Source: Ahaetulla prasina
Taxonomy: Eukaryota > Chordata > Lepidosauria > Squamata > Colubridae
Assembly: GCF_028640845.1 (NCBI RefSeq)
Contig: NC_080543.1
Coordinates: 14,851,858-14,915,857, forward strand
Direction: 5' to 3'
DNA length: 64,000 nucleotides
Shown here: piece by piece, positions 42,241-53,369 of the stretch
Layout of the letters: each line of letters opens with the position of its first letter
Position numbering within the stretch: the stretch's first letter is position 1
Program-made: the position numbers and the translations under genes
The notes under the pieces: generated by a model
The model's database searches: none
Told to the model about the DNA's origin: nothing
The model's input: only the letters and a program-made list of their open reading frames with translations

Positions 42241-42271
42241 GTTTTGTTTTGTTTTGTTTTGTTTTGTTTCC
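42241..42271 (+). repeat. (TTTTG)n microsatellite
   Basis: Six TTTTG units. Confidence 0.9.
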
Positions 42272-43455
42272 ACTCCGTTTGTTATCTTGCTATCTCTACT
42301 CTTCTTTTTGTTTCCTGTCATTTGTAAGGTCATGTTTTAATGTTTTAAATAATTGTGAGCTGCTCAGTTGTTTTGAGTTGTGCAGCATACCATTTTGATG
42401 CATAATTATTTATTCTATTTGTAAACCACTGAATCAATAAAGGAATCACAGCGAGTTTCAGCAGTCCAATAAAAACAAACAATTAGAACATCCACAGTAA
42501 GCAACCTTGATAAACATTTTGTTGAAAATGGATAAAAATGAACTGTTGATATTGGGATTTATTGAATAAAAAGGTTATTTGAGGGAAGAAGGGAACTACG
42601 AAACGTAATATGGGAGGATGGAGATAATTATTAAGTTTCAGTTTGCTGCAAAGAATATCAGAAGGCATTTCTTCAAATTTCTTTTTCTTGCTTTTTGTTA
42701 GTGACTTTCTTTTACCCTTTTATAATATTTTTCTATTCTATTTCTTCTATTTTATAACTTTGCAAAATATTTCTCTAAGAAAAATTCCACAATACTGTAA
42801 GCATTTTAAAATCAAAATTGTAAATGATCTAGAACGATGTTTGAAAGTTGAATCATGTCAACTGGATTTATTTTCTTACTGTTTGAGATAATTTGCTGCT
42901 CATTTTTTGGAGTACCAGATTAGGGTATTGAATGAGTGTCTGGAAAATTCGTTTAAGATTTTGAGCATGCTGGGTTTTTTTAACTTCTGTTTATGTGTTT
43001 TTATACTATGGTGTCATAGTGTTATTTCAAATCCAATGTTAGCTCCATTGTGCAAGTTAGGTGGGTATTCAAATAAACCAAAGATCCCTTGCCATTATCG
43101 GTTCAGCTAACACGTTTCCATTTAACTTTACGATATTGTTTAACAACAAAGGATGAAATATACTTATGGACAGAACAGACGAATGATAAAATATAATTGA
43201 AGCTGATAAGGGAGAGTTGTGTTCATGTGATCCTGAATTGGCTCTCCATTTGCAAATGATGGTTTCCAGAAACACCGTTAATTCTGGTTCACACATAATA
43301 CTAAACCATGATGTGATACGTTGGGTATTGGCATATCTTGAATCAAACCAATTCATCCATTGTGGCATGAGGATGTGGCATGTGATCCCCAAGCTGCAGT
43401 TTTGTAGTTGCAGAATTGTCTATCCCAAAATTTCAGAGTCTTCATTGATATCAGG
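42272..43455. other. Unassigned intronic sequence
   Basis: AT-rich, about 1.2 kb; no exon-like frame with splice sites and no repeat terminus is recognised. Confidence 0.3.
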
Positions 43456-43608
43456 CAGTGGTGGGTTGCCCTAGATTCGGACCAGTTCTATAGAACTGGT
43501 AGTAAAACCAGCGGGAAGCTCCACCCACTGACCCGGATGTCACCATAGGCGATTGCGAGCGCGATCCCGTTGAGAACCGGTAGTAAAGGAAAGTAGAACC
43601 CACCCCTG
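43456..43608. mobile_element. hAT-type MITE, CAGTGGTGGGTT family, copy e
   Basis: Ends CAGTGGTGGGTTGCCC and GAACCCACCCCTG; flanks ATATCAGG / GTATCAGG (7 of 8). Only 153 bp, the shortest member. Confidence 0.85.
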
Positions 43609-44741
43609 GTATCAGGGGGAGTTTTATGAGCCCATCTGCCAAACCAATTTGTCTTTTCTAAGGCTTTTAGGAACTTAATATTGCGCAAAGTTTTGAGTGA
43701 GTTCACCTCTAGGAAGCAAAGTAGAATATTTTGGTTAGAATCTTCCATTGCAAAATTGCCTGCTGTTTTGTTATGAACTGTTTTCCTTTTTGGTTTGTTT
43801 GTAATTTATTTGTCATAGTGGTTAAACAGCCATAAACATGGAATAAATGAATTAAATAGCACTTTTCATAGATGTTCCACAGAAATGGGAGGTTCCACTC
43901 AAACCAAAACAACTGTTACGTTAGAATTATAATATTTATAATAGGCTTTACATCGTTAAAGACGAAGATAAGCTTCAACTTCTTCTGCCCTCCAAGGAGG
44001 GGAAAAAACTGTGGCTCACATACCTGTATGCACACAGCAGTTGTGTCCTCCTTGCAAGTTCATCACCACCGTTTAGTACACCCTTCAATGTCCTCACAAC
44101 ATAGCTTAACATTTTCTGTGAGCCTGAATTATGACTCCCACAAGGTGCTGGGTCAGCTTTTTAAAACCATTCTCTAGTAATTTTCTACGCCACTGCAGGA
44201 ACATTAAGAGCCTTGTGGTTATGGCCATTTCCATCTCCTACAGATACTGTGGGGAACCGCAGTTTGGGGTGAATTTTCATGGGAATGGGAATTTGGGAGT
44301 GGCAGAATATGACAGTGATTTAACCATTCAGGAAATTTGCTGACACCGCTGCATAGGATACAATATAGTTTAAACAGTGGTTGTCATAAGTCAGCGCTAA
44401 CTCTGACAGAGCACCATTTTCTAGCATGACAGCAGTTGGTTTTACTGTCTGGAAAATAACAGAAGATATAATTGGTAGGGTGGGGAAAGAGACGAGAGAC
44501 GAGAACAGACTCTGTGCTTTGGGTTTTTGCTCTCATTCCCTACCATGACACATCTAAAAAAAGATCTGACTTGAACCCAAGCCTTCAGCGCCACACTAGT
44601 AATCCAGTAATAAGTACCATGTTTGAGAATTCTCTCTCCTCTATATTTTAGTTGGCTTTTTTTGCAGTTAACTGAGGGAAAAAAGCACAGCTCTCAGTTC
44701 TTCGGAACAGTCCACCTACAGTATCGACAAATAGTTTAAGG
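43609..44741. other. Unassigned intronic sequence
   Basis: About 1.1 kb without a recognised gene, RNA or repeat family. Confidence 0.3.
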
Positions 44742-45069
44742 CAGGGATGTCAAACTCGATTTCATTGAGGACCGCATCAGGGATGTGTTTGACCTCGGGG
44801 GGAGCGGGGGCGCATGGCCAGCTCGATGTCACTCGTGTCGGAGACGCCTCTGGTGGTCCGAGCGCTCTGCCAGAGAAAACAGGCTCCTGAGCTCTGTTTT
44901 TGGCTGCAATGGCCTCCTGAAACCCCAGGCCAGCAAAAATGGAGCTCTGTTTTCGTTGGAAGAGGCAGTGTGGGCCAGTCCTTTGCTGTTTCCAGGGCGG
45001 CCCCATGGGCCAGATCTAAGCATTTTATGGGCTGGATCTGGCCCCTGGGCCTTGAGTTTGACACCCCTG
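44742..45069. mobile_element. hAT-type MITE, GTGTCAAACTC family, copy f
   Basis: Ends CAGGGATGTCAAACTC and GAGTTTGACACCCCTG; flanks GTTTAAGG / GTTTAGGG (7 of 8). Confidence 0.85.
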
Positions 45070-45204
45070 GTTTAGGGTCTTCTTTTTGCTGTCTCTGGAC
45101 CAAGAATGAAAACGAGGAGTTCAGAACCAGTTAAATATGTTTAGTTGTTGTTCATCGCTGAGTCGTGTCCAGGGCCTCCTGTCCTCCATTGTTTTCCAGG
45201 TGCC

Positions 45205-45745
45205 TATGGAGATTCTCAGTTATCCACGTCGTGGTTGTCCCAAAAGTGCTTTTTCTAAGGGCAACTGGACTTTCTTGTTTTTTCTATGAAGAGATTTCGC
45301 TTCTTATCCAAGAAGCTTCTTCAGCTCTGCAGAAGAACTGAAGAGAGCTGAAGAAACTTCTTGGATGAGAAGCAAAATGACTTCAAGGAAATAATAAAGT
45401 CCAGTTGCCTTTCGAAAAAGTTGCCATTGTCTCCCAGATGTCCCAAAGGTGATTTTTCCAAAGACAACTGGACTTTCTTTCTTCTTTCTTTGTTTTCTTT
45501 GAAGACATTCTGCTTCTCATTCAAGAAACTTCTTCAGTTCTCTTCAAGAACTGAAAAAGCTTCTTGGATGAGAAACTAAATGTCTTCAAGGGAAAAAAGA
45601 AAGAAGCTCCAATTATCTTTGGACCTTCTTTCTTTTTTCTCTTGAAGACATTTCGTTTCTCATCCAAGAAGCTTTTCCAATTATCTTTGGAAAAAGCTTC
45701 TTTGGGACAACCATGACCTGGTTGACTGAGAATCTCCATAGACAC
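45205..45745. repeat. Alternating inverted array of Penelope family-B termini
   Basis: Outer ends CTATGGAGATTCTCAG and CTGAGAATCTCCATAG are inverted copies. Between them the hammerhead-like segment appears about five times in alternating orientation (minus at 45295, plus at 45345, minus at 45510, plus at 45555, minus at 45650), each with GCTTCT...AGAAGC-like hairpins. GAAAC is partly mutated (CAAAATG, TAAATG). Confidence 0.75.
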
Positions 45746-45759
45746 TGTTTCCTAGAGTT

Positions 45760-45960
45760 CACCCAAATTCATGTTCGTTGCATCAATAACACTATCTAAT
45801 CATCTCATCCTCTGCTGTCCCCTTCTTCTTTTGTCTTCCATCTTCCCCAACATCAGGGGTTTCTCTAATGAGTCCTCTCTTCTCATTTGGTGGCCAAAGT
45901 ATTTCAGCTTCAGCTTCTGTCTGTCCAAACAACATTCAGAGTCGATATCCTCTAGGACAG
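45760..45960 (-). mobile_element. BovB (RTE) LINE fragment
   Basis: The minus strand reads LKYFGHQMRREDSLEKPLML and KRRRGQQRMR, the RT C-terminal region of BovB. Confidence 0.8.
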
Positions 45961-46112
45961 GGGTTCCCAACTGCTCAACGATATTCCAGGGAGTGCAAAA
46001 ACTTAGGTTTAGAAGTTTCAAAATTATAGTGTATATGCATAACTTTATGCATATAATTACTTACTTTTGTAAGGGGTGCAAGAATATATCAGAAGCATTC
46101 TAGGGGTGCGGG

Positions 46113-46867
46113 CAGAAGTGGTATTCAGCCAGTTCAAACTGGTTCAGGCAAACCAGTGTGTTGTGCCTCGCCCGCCCACCTCTCCGCAGCCGGGCCCCTC
46201 CCATCTCCTGTTATCTAAGCCAGAGACTGATAGTGAAGAAGAATGGCCTGGCATGCCTCCAACCCCCAGCCCTGGCACCATGCCCGGACAGACTGAGCAA
46301 ATAAACCTCCCTCCTACAGCGTGTGAGCAAGAAGCCAGCCACAAGCTAGAATTGCCGGCAGCTGAGCAGGAGGACAAAAGTGGACAGATCCCTGCTTCCG
46401 GAGAATGGAGAGGTGACGTCAGCAAAAGGAAGGGAGGGGCAGGCCTGGATAGGTGCTGAGTCATGGAGCCACACCCCATGGCCTATATAAAGGATCTGCT
46501 TTTTGGCATTCCTTGAGTCAGGCAAAGTCTCATCTGGTTGCTGAAGTCACACCTTGGATTCCTGCCTGCCCTGAGAACTCTGACAGGAATTTGGCAAAGC
46601 TGCAGAGGCTTCGTGGCCATGCTGGATACAGACTTCCCAGACCCGGACGTCAGAGGAGGAGTAGCAGAAATAGCGGGTGGGCCTGCCCATCCGCCCCGGC
46701 TCTATGCTGTCCTACTTAGGCACATTTTTTAGGCTGGAGGCATGCGTGGAAGGTGCTAGCACGAGCAAAGCGCATGGAGAGAAGCCCGGGCGCATGTGCA
46801 GAAAGCAGGCATGTGAAGCGGGCACGCGCAGCGAACCAGTAGTAACAAAATGTGACACCCACCGCTG
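46113..46867. mobile_element. hAT-type element with exact TSD enclosing an LTR segment
   Basis: Ends CAGAAGTGGTATTCAG and GACACCCACCGCTG; GGTGCGGG on both sides. Inside, from 46159, TGTTGTGCCTCGCCCGCC starts an LTR-like segment with a CCTATATAAAGG TATA box at 46481 and downstream initiator-like sequence; its 3' end is not clear. Confidence 0.75.
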
Positions 46868-46954
46868 GGTGCGGGGTATAGAAAAGGTGGGGAACCCCTG
46901 CTCTAGGAGAATATGTTTGGAGTTGAGCTAAAATGGAATATGGGTTTGATAGAG

Positions 46955-47626
46955 CAGCGGTCACCAACTGGTGGTCTGTGGACCACTGGTGGTCCGTGAG
47001 AAAATTTTGGTGGTCCGGAGAAAAATTATTTGCATTTTTAATATTGCATTAAATCAGGGGTCCTCAAACTACGGCCCCTGGGATGGATATGTGCAATGAA
47101 CATTCGTGTTGCTGCAGAGAGTCTCCCCCTTCTGGGTCTTCTTGTGTGGATTGGAGGGGGGCAGAAATTCCAACTTTGGGTCTGCTTCAGCTCCTGGTGT
47201 GGGGTTTTGGGTGAAGGCTGGAGGGAAGCACCCCTGGTGGTAAAGAGCCGGAGGGCCTCGTTCCAATGGGACTGCCTCATGGCCTGGAACTGGCTGACCA
47301 TCTCAGCCCACTTAGCCGCCAGGCCTTGCATTCCTGCAGGTCTTCCCTCTGCTTGGAAAGCCTATGCTCCTAGTCCTCAGTGAGATGCTTCTACTAAGCC
47401 TCCTTCTCGGTCAGATCCAATTTGAACTGAGCTGTTTTGCCAACTCTTTCTCGTGGTGGCTGCTTAGCTCCAACAACTGCTTCCTGTTGGGGCCCTAAGG
47501 AGCCCGGGCTGGGAGGCAAGGGCCACACCCAGCCGGCCGGTCATTAGGCAGATCATATTAGTGGTCCACAGGGTTTAAAATTATGAATTTAGTGGTCCCT
47601 GAGGTCCGAGGGGTTGGTGGCCCCTG
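46955..47626. mobile_element. hAT-type element (GGTGGTC family)
   Basis: Ends CAGCGGTCACCAACTGGTGG and GGGTTGGTGGCCCCTG; flanks TGATAGAG / TGATAGAA (7 of 8). A second hAT-like end CAGGGGTCCTCAAACTACGG at 47055 suggests a nested element. Confidence 0.82.
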
Positions 47627-48189
47627 TGATAGAAGACAGTCATAGTAATGGTTCTGGATTATCTTGGACAAAGCAAGTGAACCAGTAAAGATGTATGCAG
47701 CCTTTTCTTTCTGGGACCATATGAATCATCGTAGCTTTTTGAGGTTGTGGTATGGAATGACATGTCCGTGTTTAGTGGCGTCCATGAGGTAGTATCAAAA
47801 TCAGCAACTGGAATATTGTGATTTAAACCCTGCTCATTTTGAACATTCTTGGAGGATATATTAGGTGGCATATTTCATTGCTCCATCCAGACATTACTGT
47901 TCTTTCTATTTTATTATGCTATTTTCTATGGTTTTTAGTGCCGCATGCCACTCGAGTAACTAGGAAAAGAGATCATCTTCCTAATGACAAATAAACCTTT
48001 CAGATTTTGAACTCATCCTGCAGTAGTAATCCATCTGTCAGTTATCCCGTCATCCAAGTCAGTTAGGACAAAGAAGTGGGTGGACGAGGGGAAACACAGT
48101 TAAATGTATCCAATAATTTCAGTTATAATTAAATGAAAGTAATTCAACCACTCAGCTGCTTGATTCAGCACAGTTGGGTTAGACTGGAA

Positions 48190-48336
48190 AAGCTGGTGAC
48201 ACTTCTCGTATAAATCCTTCCATTCCCCACTGTCCTGTCAGAGCTGAAGAAGCTTCTTGGATGAGAAGCAAAATGTCTTCAAAGCAAAAAACAAGAAAGT
48301 CCAGTTGCCTCCTGAAAAAGCACCTTTGGGATAACC
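48190..48336 (+). mobile_element. Penelope family-B terminus (left of the LINE)
   Basis: TATAAATCCTTCCATTCCCC, CTGAAGA at 48244, hairpin, then CAAAATGTC (core decayed) and AAGTCCAGTTGCCTCC up to GGGATAACCAT, where the LINE begins. The remainder of the terminus continues at 51787-51822 (CCATGACCTGG, GACTGAGAATCTC). Confidence 0.8.
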
Positions 48337-51300
48337 ATTTATTTATTTATTTATTTGATTTGATTTTTATACCGCCCTTCTCCCGAAGGACTCAGGGCGG
48401 TGTACAGGCATAATAAAACCGACAATACAATATACAAGTTTAAAATACGATTTAAAAAACTTATTTAAATTAGCCCAATGATTAAAATTTACCATACTAA
48501 AAAACCCCGTTTAAAATTAATAAATTTAACATTAAAATCCCAATTTAAGCCAGCCCAGCGGATAAAAGATGAGTCTTGAGTTCGCGACGAAATGTCCAAG
48601 GTCAGGTATTTGGCGAAACCCGGGGAAGCTCGTTCCAGAGTGTGGGAGCCCCACAGAGAAGGCCCTTCCTGGGGCCGCCAGCCGACATTGTTTGGCGGAC
48701 GGCACCCTGAGAAGTCCCTCTCTATGGGAGCGTGCGGGTCGGTGGGAGGCGTGTGGTAACAGCAGGCGGTCCCGTAAGTACCCAGGTCCTAAGCCATGGA
48801 GCGATTTAAAGGTCATAACCAACACCTTAAAGTGCACGCGGAAGGCCACAGGCAGCCAGTGCAGACTGCGCAGGAGCGGTGTTACATGGGAGCTACGTGT
48901 AGCTCCCTCTATAACCAGCGCAGCTGCATTCTGACTAACTGAAGCCTCCGAGCGCACTTCAAGGGAGCCCCATGTAGAGAGCATTACAGTAATCCAAGCG
49001 AGAGGTAACGAGCGCATGAGTGACTGTGCATAAGGCATCCCGATCAAGGAAGGCGCAACTGCGAACCAGGCGAACCTGGTGGAAGGCCCTCCTGGAGACG
49101 GCCGTCAAATGGTCTTCAAACGACAGCCGATCATCCAGGAGGACCCCCAAGTTGCGCACCCTATCCTTTGGGGCCAGTAACTCGCCTCCAACAGCCAGCC
49201 GCAGCTGCAGCTGACTGAATCGGGGTGCCGGCATCCACAGCCACTCCGTCTTGGAGGGATTAAGCTTGAGCCTGTTTCTCCCCATCCAGACCCGTACAGC
49301 TTCCAAACACCGGGACAGCACTTCGACAACTTCATTGGGGTGGTCCGGGTGGAAAAGTACAGCTGAGTGTCATCAGCGTACTGCTGGTATCTCACCCGAA
49401 ACCACTGATGATCTCACCCAACGGCTTCATGTAGATGTTGAACAGCAGGCGAGAGAATCGACCCTGTGGGACCCCACAAGTGAGGCCCCTCGCGGTCGAC
49501 CTCTGCCCCCTGTCAACACCGTCTGCGACCGGTCAGAGAGATAGGAGGAGAACCACCGATATCGGTGCCTCCCACTCCCAATCCCCCAACCGGCGCAGCA
49601 GGATACCATGATCGATGGTATCGAGCCGCTGAGAGGTCTAATAGGACCAGGGCAGAGGAATATCCCTGTCCCTGGCCCTCCAGAGATCATCCACCAATGC
49701 GACCAAAGCTGTCTCCGTGCTGTATCCGGGTCGGAAGCCGGACTGGAACGGGTCTAGATAGACATCTTCATCCAGGTATTGGGGTAGCTGTCGCACCACG
49801 GCACTCTCTACAACCTTCGCAACAAAGCGAAGGTTGGAGACTGGACGATAATTACCCAAAATAGCTGGGTCCAAAGAGGGCTTCTTAAGGAGGGGTCTCA
49901 CCACCGCCTCTTTCAAGGCGGCAGGGAAAACCCCGTCCAACAAAGAAGCGTTGATAATCCTCTGGAGCCAGCCTCGTGTCACCGCCTGAGTGGCCAGTAC
50001 CAGCCAGGAAGGACATGGGTCCAGTAAACATGTCGTGCCGTGAAGCCTCCCCAACAACCTGTCCACGTCAAACTCATCCCAAATGTGCTCAACAAGACGT
50101 GCCTCCTCTCCCTCGCTTGGATCATCCCAAATTCGGTCCAGACCGTCCCTCAGCTGAGCGATTTTATCGTATAGATAACCACTAAACTCCTCGGCTCGTC
50201 CCTGCAAGGGTCATCCGCACCTCCTGATGTAGGAGAGAGCGGGTCACCCAAACAGGGCGGCCGGGCGGTTATCTGCCGGCGCAATGAGGGTGGGCGTGGG
50301 GCGCCTCGCTTCCCTCATTGCCACTAGGTAGGTCCTAGAATAGGTCTAACTAGTGTCCGATCAACCGGGCGACTGGACCTCCAGGTGCTCTCTAGGCGTC
50401 TTCTCCGGCGTTTCATCTCCCTCAGCCCCTCGGAGAACCAAGGGGCCGGACGAGATCTCGCGGGTCAGAGGCGCAAAGGCGCGACACGGTCCAGGGCCCG
50501 GCGCGGCCGCTCCCAGGCCACGACCAGTTCCTCAGTCGTGCCGTGGGCCAGATCCTCAGGGAATGGCCCAAGCTCCGTCTGGAACCTCTCAGGGTCCATC
50601 AGGCGCCTGGGGCGGGACCACCGTATAGGGTCCGTCTCCCTGCGGTGGTGGATGGCGGGTCGGGAGTCTAGGCGAAGGAGAAATGATCCGACCATGACAT
50701 TGGTTCTGTTACTAAATCATCTAATACCAGATCATTTAACCACTGTCCAGAGATATAAATCAGATCCAGCATGCCTCCCCCCATGTGCGTAGGGCCATCA
50801 TTTACTCGAATCAGGTCCAAGGCCGTCATGGAAGCCTGGAACTCCCGAGCTGCCGTCGATGACAAGCCAACTGATGGCAAGTTGAAATCCCCCATGACTA
50901 TAAGTCTGGGGGTCTCAACCGCCACAGCAGCCAGTACCTCCAACAGCTCGGGCAGGGCTGTGGTCACGCAGCAAGGAGCCAGGTACGCGATCAACAAGCC
51001 CAACTGATTCCTATGGCCCCACCTCACATAGAGGGATTCACAGCCGGCAATCTGAGGAACAGTGGCCTCCCTCGGCTCTAGATCTTCCTTAATAACAACC
51101 GCCACCCCCCCACCCCTACCTTGGGCCCTCGGCTGATGAAATGCTCGGAAACCTGGAGGGCACAACTCAACAAGGGGCACCCCCCCCTCCGGGCCCAACC
51201 AGGTCTCCGTAATGCCCATAAGGTCCGCGGACTCCCCCTGAATAAGATCGCAGATCAGGGGAGCTTTATTAGCCACGGACCGGGCATTACATAACATCAG

Positions 51301-51786
51301 CCGAAGATCCAAGCTCTGAGGATCATGGCCTCCTGAGGAACGGGTAGGAACTGAGGGGCCGGAGCACGTGATCGCCTTCAGACATCGAACACGTGCTCCC
51401 AGGTCTCGATACGCCCCCCCCCCTCCGCCATATCTGCCTCTCCCACTAACCACACAGATGGAACCACAATTGTCATCTGGAACATCACCCTCCCCCGAAA
51501 CCTTCGGACCTATTAACACTCCGCCGCAAACACGCGCAGTGACTGGCCCCACCCTCGGCGGGCTACCCCAACACCCGCCCTTTCCTCCCCTTAAAATTCC
51601 CCTTAAAATCCCCCGATAAAAAACGACTAAAAGAGTTCATTAAAAATCCCCTAAGCCTCCTAGATTTCGCATGCCATCTCTCGGGGTTCCAAAACCCGTC
51701 CTCAAGATGTGCCCTCGATAATGTGGAGGGCCAGACCTGCGAGAGAGGGGAGTCTCGCAGGGCAAGAAGGTCCGCGGTTGAAAATC
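48337..51786 (-). mobile_element. L2/CR1-superfamily LINE, long copy
   Basis: Reverse copy of the 9500-14003 family: (TTTA)n and the GCCCT hairpin tail at 48344-48400, RT from about 50207 to 48532 with frameshifts ([15 protein letters not shown]...), endonuclease 51552-50668, and a 5' part to about 51786. It is inserted within a Penelope family-B terminus with CCAT on both sides. Confidence 0.88.
50668..51552 (-). CDS. LINE AP-endonuclease domain, intact frame
   Basis: Frame of 294 codons with all visible endonuclease motifs: LMLCNARSVANK (N), ITETWLGPEGG (catalytic E), GCESLYVRWG, LIAYLAPCC, VMGDFNLPSVG (D-x-N) and WSDHF (S-D-H). It ends at TAG right after SDHFSFA, while the next frame continues LRLDSRPAIHHRRE toward the RT. 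In an active element it nicks the genomic target for target-primed reverse transcription. The start at 51552 is uncertain. It shares the break after SDH with the copy at 10901-11613. Confidence 0.82.
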   Translation of the reverse strand: MGPVTARVCGGVLIGPKVSGEGDVPDDNCGSICVVSGRGRYGGGGGAYRDLGARVRCLKAITCSGPSVPTRSSGGHDPQSLDLRLMLCNARSVANKAPLICDLIQGESADLMGITETWLGPEGGVPLVELCPPGFRAFHQPRAQGRGGGVAVVIKEDLEPREATVPQIAGCESLYVRWGHRNQLGLLIAYLAPCCVTTALPELLEVLAAVAVETPRLIVMGDFNLPSVGLSSTAAREFQASMTALDLIRVNDGPTHMGGGMLDLIYISGQWLNDLVLDDLVTEPMSWSDHFSFA

Positions 51787-51828
51787 CATGACCTGGATGA
51801 CCTGGATGACTGAGAATCTCTAAAAGGT

Positions 51829-52150
51829 AAAGATAAAGGTTCCCCTCACACATATGTGCTAGTCATTCCTGACTCTAGGCGTTCCTGACATCTCCGTTTC
51901 AAAGCTAAAGAGCCAGCGCTGTCCAAAGACGTCTCCCTGGTCATGTGGCCAGCATGACTCAATGCCAAAGGTGCATGAAACGCTGTTACCTTCCCACCAA
52001 ACGTGGTCCCTATTTTTTCTACTTGCATTTTTTACGTGCTTTCGAACTGCTAGGTTGTCAGAAGCTGGGGCAAGTAACGGGAGCTCACCCTATTATGCGA
52101 TACTAGGGATTCGAACCACTAAACTGCCGACCTTTCAATCAACAAGCTTC
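51829..52150 (-). mobile_element. Sauria-type tRNA SINE
   Basis: On the minus strand: head AGGTCGGCAGTTTAGTGG with B box GGTTCGAATCCC, body GGGTGAGCTCCCGTTACTTG, TGCAAGTAGAAAAAATAGGG, AGTCATGCTGGCCACATGAC, and a tail GGGGAACCTTTATCTTTACC. Well preserved. Confidence 0.92.
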
Positions 52151-52250
52151 CCTTCCTTTCTAGCACTGATGATGTTACCTAGTTGAGTACTGAAACATAT
52201 GGAAGAAAACAACCAAGTTCTGAGAGCACCAAGGACCCCATACGACAACC
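52151..52250 (+). mobile_element. Penelope-like terminus, family C
   Basis: TAGCACTGATGATGTTACC at 52161, then TGAAACATATGGAAGAAAAC and AGAGCACCAAGGACC. CTGATGA is intact and GAAAC present, but the cleavage triplet has decayed. GCA/TGC-type helix I can be drawn against the consensus. Confidence 0.55.
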
Positions 52251-52358
52251 TTGAGCTACAAATATTCACTACTATTGGTACAAATGTTAAGAGTTTGCTT
52301 TGGGTGGGAGGAGAGAATAATTATCTTGATTCATCTGATGGAAGAAATCTATCCAGGA

Positions 52359-52591
52359 CAGTGGTGGGTTTCAAATTTTTTTGCTACTGGTTCTCTGGGT
52401 GTGGCTTGGTGGGCGTGGCAGGGGAAGGATATTGCAAAATCCCCATTTCCTCCTGATCAGCTGGGATTTGGGAGGCAGAGAATAGATGGGGCAAGGCCAA
52501 TCAGAATTTTTACTACCGGTTCTCCAAACTAGTCAAAATTTCCGCTACCGGTTCTCCAGAACTGGTCAGAACCTGCTGAAACCCACCTCTG
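52359..52591. mobile_element. hAT-type MITE, CAGTGGTGGGTT family, copy g, exact TSD
   Basis: Ends CAGTGGTGGGTTTCAAA and TGAAACCCACCTCTG; ATCCAGGA on both sides (52351-52358, 52592-52599). Confidence 0.9.
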
Positions 52592-52599
52592 ATCCAGGA

Positions 52600-53369
52600 T
52601 CCTTTGGAATCTACCCTTAGTACGAAGACATTTTCAGGAGTCCCTCCCGTTCTACTTCAGTGTTACACTTATTGGGGCTTTTGTGCTTATATATCTTGGA
52701 AATATTGCAAGGAGCAGTCCCTGGGCACATTGATTTTCTACTGCTATTTATGATGCTTCTTGCATGTAGCTTTTTTCCATTCTCGCCATGCTAAATCATT
52801 CGTATCAGAAGCCAGGGCACGTTCTGGAAAGCAATTAATGTCATCTTTTTCTTGTTCTGCATGTGATCTTACCTGTAGTGGCAACAGAGAATCAGCCCAG
52901 GATGAATGGCATAGATAGGGGTTTTATAGTTCAATAATCAGAGCTGATAATTGTGTCACCGCAGGGGAGGAAATGACGGGCTAAAAAAATAAAAGCGACT
53001 GCAGCTGTTAAATGCTAAACCGATCTTGGGTATCTTTAGACCAAAACAAGTTAGGGATGAGCAGTATAAATCTTGATTTTGGATGTGCCAAAATACTGGT
53101 TTTAATATCCAACACTGTTTTTATGCATTTGTTTATTTGAATTTATTTGTTTGAATTTATTAGCGGCCTGAGTGGAGTCCAAGTAACTTGACTACAATTT
53201 ATGACATTAACACACGTGTACCTATGAATATCCCTACATCCCTGCACATAACATATTTTTCATATGCACAATTTGCATGCACGGGTTCCCGTATGCATAT
53301 GAACAGCACGCAAACATTTTTCCAGAGCAAATTGCAATTTTATGTGTAAAGACACATATGTTCGGGTGA
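52600..53369. other. Unassigned intronic sequence
   Basis: About 770 bp, AT-rich; nothing recognised. Confidence 0.3.

Noticed and set aside
44131..44343. Possible extra exon (SLVVMAISISYRYCGEPQFG frame)
   Set aside because: No EGF or laminin-G motif, no matching phase-1 acceptor joining to 37401, and no similarity I recognise.
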